In this document: positions 24,080-32,718 of the stretch, one piece after another
Position numbering within the stretch: the first letter of the stretch is position 1
How the letters are laid out: each line of letters opens with the position of its first letter
NCBI RefSeq assembly: GCF_003594875.1
Contig: NZ_QZEY01000030.1
Location: 394 to 50,984 of the forward strand
Length of the DNA stretch: 50,591 nucleotides
Direction: 5' to 3'
From: Bailinhaonella thermotolerans
GTDB lineage: Bacteria; Actinomycetota; Actinomycetes; Streptosporangiales; Streptosporangiaceae
Made by a program: the position numbers and the translations under genes
The notes under the pieces: generated by a model
What the model was told of the DNA's origin: nothing
Databases searched by the model: none
Seen by the model: only the letters and a program-made list of their open reading frames with translations

Positions 24080-25758
24080 GCGGGGACGGCGGCCTGACGG
24101 CGGAGGTGCTGCGGCACGCGCTCGTGGTGGCCGCCGAGGAGGCCAGCATCGTCGTGGTGCGGTCGGCGTACTCCACCTTCATCGTGGAGGGGTCCGACGC
24201 CTCGGCCGCGATCCTGGACGCGCGCGGCCGGCTGATCGCGCAGTCGATGGCGACCACCCTGATGAACGGCATGGCGCTGTCCGTCGCGCTCCCGCACCTG
24301 CTGGAGGAGATCCCGCTCGCCGCCATGCGCCCCGGCGACGTCTACACGCTCAACGACGCCTACCGGGGCGGCGTCCACACCAACGACCTGCTCGTCTACC
24401 GGCCGGTCTTCGTGGCGGGCGAGGTCGCCTACTTCACCGCCACCATGATCCACGTGTCGGACCTGGGCGGGTTGTCGGCGGGCGGCATGGCCCCGCTGGC
24501 CACCGAGATCTTCCTGGAGGGGCTGCAGCTCCCCCCGGTCCGGCTGGCGACGGCCGAGGGGATCGAGCCGGCGATCGCGGCGATCCTGCGGGCGAACAGC
24601 CGTACCCCCGACAAGGTGATGGGCGACGTCCGCGCCCTCGTCGCGGGCACCGCCGTGGCCGCCGCGCGCCTGTCCGCCCTGGTCGAGACGTACGGCGCGG
24701 CGGGGCTCGCGCGGGGCGTCGAGGACTACCTCGACCACACCGAGGCGCGGATGCGGATGGCCCTCGCCGCGCTGCCCGACGGCACGTACACCGCGTCGTA
24801 CCCGATCGACGACGACGGGATCCACCTCGACCGGGCGCACGTGGTCCGGGTGGCGGTGACGATCGCGGGCGAGGGCGTGACCGTGGACTTCGCGGGCACG
24901 GACCCGCAGGTCCCGGCGGCGATCAACGCGTCGGTGTCCCAGTCGCTGGCGGCGGCGGTGTTCGCGGTGCGCTGCTTCACGGACCCGGCGATCCCCATGA
25001 ACGACGGCTGCCTGCGCGCCCTGGACGTACGGCTGCCGCCGGGCTCGCTGCTCAACGCCACCTCGCCGCACCCCTGCGGCGGGCGGTTCGTCCCGATCTA
25101 CGCGGCGATGGAGGCCGTCTTCACGGCGCTGTCGGACGCGGTCCCGTCGATGGCGATCGCGGCGTCGGGCATCCTGCAGCCGTTCTCGATCGCGTCCGTC
25201 GCGCCGCCGTACTGGATCCACCTGTCGTACGACTTCGGCGGGGTGGGCGCGCGGCACGGCAAGGACGGGCCGGACGCGACCGGGGTGCACTTCGGGCTCG
25301 GGCGCAACTCGGTGCCGCAGGCCGAGCCGGTGGAGGCGCGCTGCCCGCTGATCGTGGAGTCGGTGTCGGTCATCCCCGACTCCGGCGGCCCCGGGCGCTG
25401 GCGCGGCGGCCTCGGATCGCGCACCGTGTTCCGCTTCCTCGCCGACGCCTGCGTGACCACCCGCGGCGACCGGCTGCGCCTCGCCCCGCCCGGCCGCGCC
25501 GGCGGCCACCCGGGCCGCCTCGGCGGCTTCTACCGCATGACGGCGGACGGCGCCCTGGAACGCCTCCCCGCCAAGTCCAACAACGTCCTCTTCCGCGCGG
25601 GCGAGGCCTTCGTCGTCGAGACCACCGGCGGCGGCGGCATAGGCGACCCCCTCGACCGCCCCGCCCCCGAGATCCTGGCCGATCTCAAGGCCGGCAAGAT
25701 CACCCGGCGGGCCGCCCAGGAGACCTACGGCCTGACCCTGGACACCGGCGCCCCCTGA
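24076..25758 (+). CDS. Hydantoinase/oxoprolinase subunit B (HyuB-like)
   Basis: 560 residues, GTG overlapping the A-subunit stop. Family landmarks are LRHALVVAAEEASIVVVRSAYS at the start, DARGRLIAQS, LNDAYRGGVHTNDLLVYRPVF with potential metal ligands, MIHVSDLGGLSAGG, PCGGRFVP, and the C-terminal ETTGGGGIGDP. It forms the second half of the amide- or ring-opening complex with HyuA. No third (gamma) subunit or racemase is nearby, so an acetone carboxylase of the three-subunit type is less likely than a hydantoinase-like enzyme. It converges on the PrsW operon across 92 bp. Confidence 0.93.
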   Translation: MSGDGGLTAEVLRHALVVAAEEASIVVVRSAYSTFIVEGSDASAAILDARGRLIAQSMATTLMNGMALSVALPHLLEEIPLAAMRPGDVYTLNDAYRGGVHTNDLLVYRPVFVAGEVAYFTATMIHVSDLGGLSAGGMAPLATEIFLEGLQLPPVRLATAEGIEPAIAAILRANSRTPDKVMGDVRALVAGTAVAAARLSALVETYGAAGLARGVEDYLDHTEARMRMALAALPDGTYTASYPIDDDGIHLDRAHVVRVAVTIAGEGVTVDFAGTDPQVPAAINASVSQSLAAAVFAVRCFTDPAIPMNDGCLRALDVRLPPGSLLNATSPHPCGGRFVPIYAAMEAVFTALSDAVPSMAIAASGILQPFSIASVAPPYWIHLSYDFGGVGARHGKDGPDATGVHFGLGRNSVPQAEPVEARCPLIVESVSVIPDSGGPGRWRGGLGSRTVFRFLADACVTTRGDRLRLAPPGRAGGHPGRLGGFYRMTADGALERLPAKSNNVLFRAGEAFVVETTGGGGIGDPLDRPAPEILADLKAGKITRRAAQETYGLTLDTGAP

Positions 25759-25850
25759 CCTCCACGCCAATCCGCCCATCCTCCACGACCCGTCGCCACC
25801 TCTCCCCCTGGAACCCACCGAGTGCCGGCGGGCGCGGAGGGGCGAAGGGG

Positions 25851-27074
25851 TCAGGCGGCCTCGTCCTCCTGGGGGCGCCAGAGGCCGGAGTGGAAGGGGG
25901 GCCTCGGGGCCGGGCGCAGGCGCGGACGGGGGCGGGTGGGGAGGCGGGCGATGTCGGAGCGGATCTCGGCGATGGTCCGGCGGAGCTCGGCCAGGCGGGG
26001 GTCCGTCGCCGGGTCCGGGGAACGGCTCTTGGCCACGCCGTACGCGATCTGGGCGTGCTGGAGCTCCCGCTGGAGGCGGGGGCCGCGCAGGCCCCGCATG
26101 CGGCGGATCGCGCGGCGGCGGGTGCCGTTGGTGGCCAGGTCCGCGACCTCGCGCGGGGTGAACAGGCCGGCGCGCACGTCGTCGGCGACCACGTCGGCGA
26201 ACCAGCCGTACTCGATCCGGCAGGCGGCCCGGTAGATCACGATGACCACGCACAGCGTCACCATGCCGTTGAAGATGATCTGCGCGATGGTCAGCAGCCC
26301 GCCCCCGCCGAACATCAGCACGAACAGCGGCGAGTTGTTGACGAAGTGCAGCAGCCAGGACAGCCCGCACAGGACCGCCGCCACCAGGAGCCGGCGGTTC
26401 AACGGCCGGTCGCGCCGGGTCACGAAGTACGCGATCCCGGCCCCGGAGATCGCCGACCACGCGGCGTGCGTCCACAGCCCGTTGATGAGCCCGCGCATGA
26501 CGAAGCTGAGCACCAGCCCGCCCACCCAGCCCGAGCCGGACTTGGCTGCGATGGACAGGGCGTAGATGACGTCCTCGACGACCTGGAACCCCAGCCCGGC
26601 GAGCGCGCCGTACACGAACCCGTCGAGCACCCGGTCGAACTGGCCCCGGTTGATCAGCACGATCATGACGACGGCGAGCGTCTTCAGGGTCTCCTCGGTC
26701 GTCGGCCCGGCCACGGCGGGTCCCCAGGAGGCCGCGAAGCCCGAGTCGAGCTTGGCGAGGTAGGACACGAACGCGGTGTTCGCGGCCAGCGCCAGCCCGG
26801 TGGCGGCGAGCCCGCCCCAGACGAACGCGGCGGCGGCCAGCGAGATCGGCTCCCGCTCGAACAGCTCCAGCCGCCACACGAACCACAGCACCGGCGCCAG
26901 CCAGATCGCGTAGAGCACGACGGCCAGCAGCAGGGCCCCGGGGGGCGCCTCGGCCGTACGGCGGGCCAGCGATCCGATGACCGTGGTCCCGCCGACGGCG
27001 AGCGAGACGAGGTAGAGCCAGAAGGCGTGGCGGTGCGGGCGCAGGAAGCCCTCACCGAGCGGGAGCCTGATCAC
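25851..27074 (-). CDS. PrsW-family intramembrane metalloprotease
   Basis: About 407 residues from GTG 27074, which overlaps the preceding stop (GTGA) and has GGAGG upstream. Eight or so membrane helices carry the PrsW signatures EETLK (E127, E128, K131), E167 in VVEDVIYAL and H203 in THAAWSAI, the proposed metal centre in the bilayer. The final 120 residues are cytosolic, basic and partly coiled, beyond the usual core. PrsW of Bacillus cuts an anti-sigma factor; the actinobacterial proteins have unknown substrates. The gene just upstream encodes a single-span protein that could be a substrate or partner (inference). Confidence 0.92.
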   Translation of the reverse strand: MIRLPLGEGFLRPHRHAFWLYLVSLAVGGTTVIGSLARRTAEAPPGALLLAVVLYAIWLAPVLWFVWRLELFEREPISLAAAAFVWGGLAATGLALAANTAFVSYLAKLDSGFAASWGPAVAGPTTEETLKTLAVVMIVLINRGQFDRVLDGFVYGALAGLGFQVVEDVIYALSIAAKSGSGWVGGLVLSFVMRGLINGLWTHAAWSAISGAGIAYFVTRRDRPLNRRLLVAAVLCGLSWLLHFVNNSPLFVLMFGGGGLLTIAQIIFNGMVTLCVVIVIYRAACRIEYGWFADVVADDVRAGLFTPREVADLATNGTRRRAIRRMRGLRGPRLQRELQHAQIAYGVAKSRSPDPATDPRLAELRRTIAEIRSDIARLPTRPRPRLRPAPRPPFHSGLWRPQEDEAA

Positions 27075-27634
27075 GGCGGCACCTCCAGTGACGCCGTCAT
27101 GCGCTCGGCCTGGCGGAGCAGCCCGGGGTCGGGCAGCGGCCGGGGCGGCGCGATCAGCACGGCCGCGACTGCCCGCCCCCGGTGGTGCACCACGGACAGC
27201 CGCCCCTCGACGGCACCGGTGATCTCCCCGGTGAGCCCGGCCTGCCCGGCGCGAGTGCGGAAGGGCCGGGGAACGCCGGAGACGCGGGCCAGACCGCCCT
27301 CCTCCAGCCGCCGCGCGGCCAGCAGGTAGGCGGCGTGCGGCGACCCGGCCCGGCCCAGCGGCCGCACCGTGTAGGTCGCGCTCCCGCCCACCAGCACGCT
27401 CTGCCCGTTCATCGATCGCATGACGTCCATCCGCCAGGACGGCTCCGGCTCGAACCGGAACGCGCCCGCGGTGAAGCGTTCGCCCGCGCGCACCGGGGCG
27501 TAGCCGTCCGCCGTCGCGTTGAGCAGCGTCGGAATCAGCACGACGCCGGCCATGATCCCGGCGACGGCCAGCGTCGCCCCGCGTCCCTCTTTGTCGAGGC
27601 CGAAGCCCGTTCGCCGTCGCGTGTGCCCGGCCAT
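27071..27634 (-). CDS. Single-pass membrane protein of unknown function, coupled to prsW
   Basis: About 187 residues from ATG 27634, which is preceded by a GGGGAG-type ribosome site. A short basic N-terminus (MAGHTRRRTGFGLDKEGRG) precedes one helix (about 20-38). The outer or lumenal part has no family I recognise; it contains GERFTAGAFRFEPEPSWRMDV, then a beta-rich region and a terminal MTASLEVP. The overall pattern resembles small envelope proteins that protect membrane or lipid targets, but I cannot assign a role. Its stop overlaps the PrsW start, so dosage with the protease is fixed, which fits a protease-substrate pair or adaptor. Confidence 0.75.
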   Translation of the reverse strand: MAGHTRRRTGFGLDKEGRGATLAVAGIMAGVVLIPTLLNATADGYAPVRAGERFTAGAFRFEPEPSWRMDVMRSMNGQSVLVGGSATYTVRPLGRAGSPHAAYLLAARRLEEGGLARVSGVPRPFRTRAGQAGLTGEITGAVEGRLSVVHHRGRAVAAVLIAPPRPLPDPGLLRQAERMTASLEVPP

Positions 27635-27960
27635 GCTCCCCCCGCTCACTTGCACAGGTCCCACTGCCCAGCCAGGAGGAGAAGTCACCTGATTGTCCCA
27701 CGCGGTCCCGCCGAACACCGCTGGTTTGCCGCGTCTACCTGCGATGCTCCCTCCCTTACGACATTTCCGGACATCCCCAGAAGAGGCGATGAACGCGTGC
27801 CGTACGGCTTGAGCGGCGATTTCCTCGTGTAACGGGTGCCTCACGGGCCGTCAATTCGGTCACCGGGTGAGGCGCGGCCCTCCGGTACGGCGAGCCCGCC
27901 GGCGGCCACACGCGCGAGCGGGAAGGCCCCCGCGGCGTCAGCGGGGAGGCGCCCGCGGCG
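27635..27960. other. Promoter/terminator spacer upstream of the prsW pair
   Basis: 326 bp without a credible gene. GCCTCAC (27838-27844) pairs with GTGAGGC (27867-27873), a candidate terminator for the SDR/P450 operon that runs in from the right. A 17-bp direct repeat, CCCGCGGCGTCAGCGGG, occurs at 27929-27945 and 27952-27968, the second copy covering the SDR stop codon. The AT-richer part, 27640-27790, must hold the promoter of the prsW pair, but I cannot pick a hexamer pair with confidence. Confidence 0.5.
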
Positions 27961-28776
27961 TCAGCGGGCGGCGCGGGCGCGTAGGGCGTGCTCGGGGCGG
28001 TGGGCCGTGGTGCCGCAGTCCACCGCCAGGGCCTGGCCGGTCACGCAGCGGGCCTCGTCCGACAGGAGGAAGGCGACCACCGCGGCCACGTCCCCGGGGT
28101 CCGCCGCCCACGGCAGCAGCCGCTCGGCGGCCTTGTCGCGCAGGCGCTCCTCCCCCAGCGCGCCGGCCGCGCGCGGGGTGAGCACGAGCGCGGGGACGAC
28201 CGCGTTGCAGCGCACGCCGCGCGAGCCGTACATCGTGGCGACGTAGCGGGTCAGGGACAGCAGCGCGGCCTTGGAGGCCCCGTAGGCGGCGTGGGCGGAG
28301 TCGGCGAGCAGCGCGGAGACGGACGAGGTGAACACGATCGCGCCCGCGCCGCCGGCGAGCATGGCCGGCACCGCGTGCTTGACCCCGAGCATCGCGCCGC
28401 GCAGGTTCACCTCCATCGTGCGGTCCCAGACCCCGGCGTCCATGTCGAGCAGGTCCAGGTCCCTCCCGTAGACCTCCGGATCGAGGCAGGCCGCGTTGGC
28501 GTGCAGCGCGTCCAGCCGCCCGAACCGGGACACCGCGTCGGAGACCGCCGCGGCCATCTGCTTCTCGTCCGCGACGTCGCAGGTCAGCGCGCACGCCGTG
28601 CCGCCGGCCGCCTCGATCCGGGCGGCGGTGGACGCGGCGGCGTCCGCGCGGATGTCGGCCACGGCGACCGCCGCGCCCTCGGCGGCGAGCCGTACGGCGC
28701 AGGCGGCCCCGATCCCCGAGCCGCCGCCGGTGACGAGCGCGGCGCGGCCGGCGAAGCGGCGCGTGGAGACCTCCAT
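27961..28776 (-). CDS. Short-chain dehydrogenase/reductase, last gene of the P450 operon
   Basis: 271 residues of classical SDR: cofactor loop VTGGGSGIGAA, D after strand 2 (VADIRAD) favouring NAD(H), ANA in strand 4 (LHANAACLDP) with the first Asn of NNAG replaced by Ala or His, catalytic S in TSSVSALL, and Y-G-A-S-K. It starts 2 bp after the P450 stop, so it is the terminal gene of a four-gene operon (PhyH, phosphotriesterase-like, P450, SDR). It probably oxidises an alcohol produced by the hydroxylases, but the substrate is unknown. Confidence 0.9.
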   Translation of the reverse strand: MEVSTRRFAGRAALVTGGGSGIGAACAVRLAAEGAAVAVADIRADAAASTAARIEAAGGTACALTCDVADEKQMAAAVSDAVSRFGRLDALHANAACLDPEVYGRDLDLLDMDAGVWDRTMEVNLRGAMLGVKHAVPAMLAGGAGAIVFTSSVSALLADSAHAAYGASKAALLSLTRYVATMYGSRGVRCNAVVPALVLTPRAAGALGEERLRDKAAERLLPWAADPGDVAAVVAFLLSDEARCVTGQALAVDCGTTAHRPEHALRARAAR

Positions 28777-28778
28777 CG

Positions 28779-29984
28779 CTACGCCCACTCGACCTGGAGC
28801 GAGGGGAGCCCGCGGCCCACGATGCTCCGGCGGTACTCGATGTGCTGCCCGGGCGTGAGCCGCAGGCCGGGCAGGCGGCGCGTCAGCACCTCCAGCGCCG
28901 TCCGGAGCTGGAGCCGCCCGAGCGCGGCCCCGACGCAGAAGTGGATGCCGTATCCGAAGGTCATGTGCGCGTCGGCGTTGGGCCTGCGGATGTCGAACCG
29001 CTCGGGGTCGGGGAAGACCGTCTCGTCGTGCGCGGCCGAGTCCGTGGACAGCAGCACCAGCGACCCGGCGGGGATCGTGACCCCGTGCAGGGTGATGTCG
29101 GCGCGGGCGTACCGGAAACTGCCCAGGCTCGCCCCGTCCAGGCGCATCGACTCCTCCGCCGCGCCCGGGATCAGCGCCGGGTCGCCGGCCAGCGCCCGCC
29201 ACTCGCCCGTGCGGAGCAGCCGCAGCACGGCGTTGCCGAGCTGGTTGGGCACGGTGTCGTTGCCGCCGAGCAGGATCGTGGAGATCAGCTCGACGACCTC
29301 CCGGTGCGACAGCTCGTCGCCGATCAGGCCGGTCATCAGCGAGGTGAAGTCGTCGCGGGGCTCGGCGGCGCGGGCGGCGACCAGCCGGTCCACGTACGCG
29401 AGATACTCCAGGAAGCTCTCGGCGAGCACGAGCTGCCGGTCCGGCGGCTGGGGCGAGAGGAAGAGCTGGAACCAGTCCTTGACGTGGTCGCGGACGAACG
29501 CCTCGTCCTCCGGGGGCAGGCCGATGAACCCGGCGGTGAGCCGGGCGGACGGCGGGTGCGCGATCTCGGTGACGAAGTCCGCCTTGCCCTGGGGCAGGAT
29601 CCGGTCGAACAGGTCCTCGTTGAGCTCCCGGAACCGGGCCTCCAGCGCGCTCACCGCCCGGGGCGTGAACGCCCGCGAGACCGACCGCCGCAGCCGCGTG
29701 TGGGTCGGCGGGTCCACGTTGGCCACGAAGCTCGACAGAAACGAGCCGTGCTCGCCCAGCACCCGCCGGGTCTCCTCCGCCAGGCTCCGGGAGATCGTCA
29801 GCGACCCCTGGGAGGAGAACCGCCGCGGGTCGCCGTACGCCGCCCGGACGTCGTCGTACCGCGTGAGCACGTACGCCCGCAGGTGGTCGCTGTAGAAGAC
29901 GGGCCGCTCGTGGCGCAGGCGGCGCAGGAAGTCGTAGGGGTCCGCGACGTGCCAGCCGGCGGAGACGTCGAAGTCGGTCCTCAT
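28779..29984 (-). CDS. Cytochrome P450
   Basis: 401 residues, normal length for a soluble bacterial P450. The heme loop is FGYGIHFCVGAALGRLQ with C350, ExxR is E278-E-S-M-R-L, and the I-helix oxygen-activating motif is GGNDTVPNQ (D243-T244). DPPTHTRLRRSVSRAFTPR is the C-helix. It belongs to the CYP105/107-like bacterial class by pattern; I do not assign a family. It needs ferredoxin and reductase partners that are not in the window. ATG overlaps the stop of the phosphotriesterase-like gene (ATGA), so the hydrolase and monooxygenase are coupled. Confidence 0.95.
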   Translation of the reverse strand: MRTDFDVSAGWHVADPYDFLRRLRHERPVFYSDHLRAYVLTRYDDVRAAYGDPRRFSSQGSLTISRSLAEETRRVLGEHGSFLSSFVANVDPPTHTRLRRSVSRAFTPRAVSALEARFRELNEDLFDRILPQGKADFVTEIAHPPSARLTAGFIGLPPEDEAFVRDHVKDWFQLFLSPQPPDRQLVLAESFLEYLAYVDRLVAARAAEPRDDFTSLMTGLIGDELSHREVVELISTILLGGNDTVPNQLGNAVLRLLRTGEWRALAGDPALIPGAAEESMRLDGASLGSFRYARADITLHGVTIPAGSLVLLSTDSAAHDETVFPDPERFDIRRPNADAHMTFGYGIHFCVGAALGRLQLRTALEVLTRRLPGLRLTPGQHIEYRRSIVGRGLPSLQVEWA

Positions 29985-30931
29985 GTGAAGATCTTTCGCG
30001 GGTTGTCGACGAGCATCGCCCGGATCTGGTCCTCGGTGACCCCCCGCGCTCGCAGCGCCGGGAGCACGTCCCTGGAGATGTGGAGCAGGTGGTAGTTCGG
30101 GTGGCGCCGCCGTACGACCTCGGGGTCGAAGCGGTCGTTGAAGCAGTAGGAGTCGTGCGAGAGCACCATCCGGCCGGCGTGCCCCCGCTCGCACAGCGCC
30201 GCCACGACCCCCACCCGGGTCTCGAAGGGGCTGATCGTGTCGATGCCGAACCGGTCCATGCCCAGGTAGGAGCCGTTCGCGAGCAGTTCCTCCAGGTAGT
30301 CCAGGTCGGTGGAGTCGCCCGCGTGCCCGATCACCACCCGGGTCAGGTCCGCGCCCTCCTCCGCCAGGATCCGCTGCTGGTCCAGGCCGTACGGCTGCGC
30401 GCTGTGCGTCGAGATCGGCGCGCCCGTCTCCACGTGCGCCCGGGCGACCGCCCGCAGGACCCGCTCGACGCCGGGGGTGACGCCGGGCTTGTCGGTGGCG
30501 CACTTGAGGACGGCCGCCCTGACCCCGGTGCGGCCGACGCCCTCGGTGATGTCGCGCACGAAGAACTCCGCCAGCCGGTCGGGCCCGCCGAACAGCGAGC
30601 CGGGGCCGCGGTTTCCGAAGTACGGCGGGAGCGCGTCGTAGGTGTAGAGCCCGGTGGCGACCACGATGTTGACCCGGGTCAGCTCGGCCACCCGCTGGAC
30701 GGCGGGGACGTACCTGCCCAGGCCGACGACCGTGAGGTCCACGATGGAGTCGATGCCGTGGTCCGCCAGCTCCTCCAGCTTGGCGGCGGCCTCCCTGGCG
30801 CGCCGCTCCAGGTCCCACCCCTCGGGGATGTCCGGCCAGTTCCACAGGATCTCCGGGCTGAGGCCGAACACGTGCTCGTGCATCAGCGTCGCCCCGAGGT
30901 CGGCCACCGGCCCCCGCGCGGTCTCGATCAC
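29981..30931 (-). CDS. Phosphotriesterase-like amidohydrolase
   Basis: About 316 residues from GTG 30931, overlapping the PhyH stop (GTGA). All metal ligands of the family are visible: H18 and H20 (LMHEHVFG), K143 (the bridging, normally carbamylated lysine, AAVLKCATDKPG), H176 (STHSAQ), H203 (IGHAGD) and D260 (VLSHDSYC). It should hydrolyse a lactone, ester or phosphoester; most bacterial phosphotriesterase homologues are lactonases. Coupling to a P450 and a PhyH dioxygenase suggests it opens a ring or ester formed or exposed by oxidation (inference). Confidence 0.92.
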   Translation of the reverse strand: MIETARGPVADLGATLMHEHVFGLSPEILWNWPDIPEGWDLERRAREAAAKLEELADHGIDSIVDLTVVGLGRYVPAVQRVAELTRVNIVVATGLYTYDALPPYFGNRGPGSLFGGPDRLAEFFVRDITEGVGRTGVRAAVLKCATDKPGVTPGVERVLRAVARAHVETGAPISTHSAQPYGLDQQRILAEEGADLTRVVIGHAGDSTDLDYLEELLANGSYLGMDRFGIDTISPFETRVGVVAALCERGHAGRMVLSHDSYCFNDRFDPEVVRRRHPNYHLLHISRDVLPALRARGVTEDQIRAMLVDNPRKIFT

Positions 30932-31692
30932 GAGGCCACCACCGGGAACCGCGGGTGGTCGAACGGCTCGTTCACCTTCAGGCCGAGCCCGTCCGTCTGT
31001 TGGTACGGCGCGCCCGTGTAGAGCGCGTCGGCGTCGAAGTAGGTCGCGGTGAACGAGAGGCGGGGCTCGTCGCACCGGTTCTCGCCCGCGCCGTGCACGG
31101 TGAGCGCGCTGTGCACGGTGGCGTCCCCCGCGCGCAGGTCCAGCGGCGGGGACAGGGGCAGCTCCTTCAGCCAGGGATGCTGGGCGAGCTGGTCGTCGCC
31201 GTCGCGGACGAAGCTGCGGCCGAGCGTGCCGTGCAGGTGCGAGCCGCTGTAGAAGCGCAGCGACCCCATCTCCGCGGGCACGTCGCCCAGCGCCAGCCAC
31301 ACCGTGAGCATCGCCGAGCGGTCCATCGGCATCCACGGGAAGTCCTGGTGGAACACGGTCGCGCCGTGCCCGCCGCCGGGTTCCTTGATCAGCAGGTTCG
31401 TGACCTGCAGGCGGATCCGGGTGACGCCGGTCAGGAGCGTGCGGACGCCGCGCGCCAGCGGGGGCGCGAACGCCAGCCCGCGGAAGGCCTCGTCGGTCTC
31501 GGCGATGTCCCTGGACTGGGCGAACGCCGCGTCCACCTGGCTCCGCCGTACCCGGTCCGTCCCCGGGCGCAGCCGGGCGGCCGCGCGCTCGCGCAGGCCG
31601 GCGGCGTGCTCGGGGGTGATCAGGCCGGGCAGGTGGACCCAGCCGTGCTCGCGGTAGAAGGCGGCCTCCGCGTCGGTCACCTCGCGTACCAT
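30928..31692 (-). CDS. Phytanoyl-CoA dioxygenase (PhyH) family Fe(II)/2-oxoglutarate oxygenase
   Basis: 254 residues from ATG 31692 with GGAGG upstream. Iron ligands are H115 and D117 (VFHQDFPW) and the distal H200 (SALTVHGAGEN), with R211 (DEPRLSFTATYF) as the 2-oxoglutarate anchor. YREHGWVHLPGLI is the typical N-terminus. It hydroxylates an unactivated carbon of an unknown substrate. It is the first gene of the operon whose promoter carries the shared CCAAGC-N4-GCTTGG dyad. Confidence 0.92.
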   Translation of the reverse strand: MVREVTDAEAAFYREHGWVHLPGLITPEHAAGLRERAAARLRPGTDRVRRSQVDAAFAQSRDIAETDEAFRGLAFAPPLARGVRTLLTGVTRIRLQVTNLLIKEPGGGHGATVFHQDFPWMPMDRSAMLTVWLALGDVPAEMGSLRFYSGSHLHGTLGRSFVRDGDDQLAQHPWLKELPLSPPLDLRAGDATVHSALTVHGAGENRCDEPRLSFTATYFDADALYTGAPYQQTDGLGLKVNEPFDHPRFPVVAS

Positions 31693-31720
31693 CCGCCCTC
31701 CCCGGTGGCTCTTTCCCCGG

Positions 31721-31757
31721 AATCTATCCGCCCCTACTCTTCCAAGCAACCGCTTGG
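31721..31757 (-). promoter_or_regulatory. PhyH-operon promoter with CCAAGC-N4-GCTTGG operator (site B)
   Basis: On the minus strand TTGCTT (31749-31744) and TAGATT (31726-31721) are 17 bp apart. CCAAGC-AACC-GCTTGG (31742-31757), perfect 6-bp arms, covers the -35. The same dyad lies just upstream of the ribosome site of the divergent LLM gene, near its expected transcription start, so one bound repressor would shut both. This is the best copy of the motif shared with 22014 and 33495. Confidence 0.8.
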
Positions 31758-31777
31758 TTGAGAAGAGGGAGCACGCC

Positions 31778-32686
31778 GTGGGCCGCCCGTTCCGTTTCGC
31801 CGCCGTCGTCCGCACCGCCGACTCGGGCCGCGCCTGGGCGGACAAGGCCCGCCGCCTGGAGTCGAGCGGCTTCGACGCGCTGCTGGTCCCCGACCACTTC
31901 GCCGGGCCGCGCTTCGCCCCCGTCGCCGCGATGACCGCCGCCGCCTGCGCCACCACCCGGCTCCGCGTGGGCACGCTGGTCGCCGCGAACGACTTCCGGC
32001 ACCCGGCGGTGCTCGCCAAGGAGGCGGCCACCATCGACGTGCTCTCCGAGGGCCGCCTCGAACTGGGCCTGGGCACCGGCTGGATGGCCCGCGACTACGA
32101 GGCCACCGGCCAGGCCATGGACCCGCCGGGCGTGCGGGTGGCGCGGCTGGAGGAGGCGGTCGCGGTCATCAAGGGCCTGTGGGCGGAGGGCGAGTTCTCC
32201 CACTCCGGCGAGCACTACCGGATCGACCGCCTCGACCTGCTCCCCAAGCCCGTCCAGCGGCCCCGCCCCCGGCTGCTGCTGGGCGGCGGCGGCCCCCGCA
32301 TGCTGCGCCTGGCCGCCCGCGAGGCCGACGTGGTCAACCTCGGCATGCGCGTCCGCGCGGACGGCGCGGGCCCCGACACCGCCGACTCCGGCCGCGACGC
32401 CTTCCTCGCCAAGATCGACGTTGTCCGTACGGCCGCGGCCGGGCGCGACGTGGAGCTCGGCACCAGCGTCCAGCGGCTGGGCGCGCCCCGCGACCGGGCC
32501 TCCTGGAGCGCCGCCGACACCTCGGGCCAGGGCGACACCCCCCAGGTGCTGCACGGCTCCCGCGCCGACGTCATCGCCAAGCTCCGCCACTGGCGCGACG
32601 AGCACGGCGTCTCTTACTACGTCCTCCACCACGAGCAGGACCTGGACGCCTTCACCCCGATAGCCGAGGAGCTGGCGGGCACCTGA
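31778..32686 (+). CDS. LLM-class F420- or FMN-dependent oxidoreductase
   Basis: About 302 residues from GTG 31778, preceded by AGAGGGAG. TIM-barrel luciferase-like pattern: LESSGFDALLVPDHF, the TTRLRVGTLV strand, HPAVLAKEAATIDVLSEGRLELGLGTGW, and RPRLLLGGGGPRMLRLAAREADVVNL. In actinomycetes these enzymes mostly use F420, less often FMN; I cannot tell which. It diverges from the PhyH/phosphotriesterase/P450/SDR operon and shares its operator, so it is very likely part of the same pathway. Confidence 0.92.
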   Translation: MGRPFRFAAVVRTADSGRAWADKARRLESSGFDALLVPDHFAGPRFAPVAAMTAAACATTRLRVGTLVAANDFRHPAVLAKEAATIDVLSEGRLELGLGTGWMARDYEATGQAMDPPGVRVARLEEAVAVIKGLWAEGEFSHSGEHYRIDRLDLLPKPVQRPRPRLLLGGGGPRMLRLAAREADVVNLGMRVRADGAGPDTADSGRDAFLAKIDVVRTAAAGRDVELGTSVQRLGAPRDRASWSAADTSGQGDTPQVLHGSRADVIAKLRHWRDEHGVSYYVLHHEQDLDAFTPIAEELAGT

Positions 32687-32718
32687 CCCCACCGGCGGGC
32701 CTTCCGGCGCGTACGGCG

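Noticed and set aside
22046-25758. Acetone carboxylase
   Set aside because: The A/B subunits are of that superfamily, but no gamma subunit or sigma-54 activator is present, so the broader hydantoinase/oxoprolinase name is safer.
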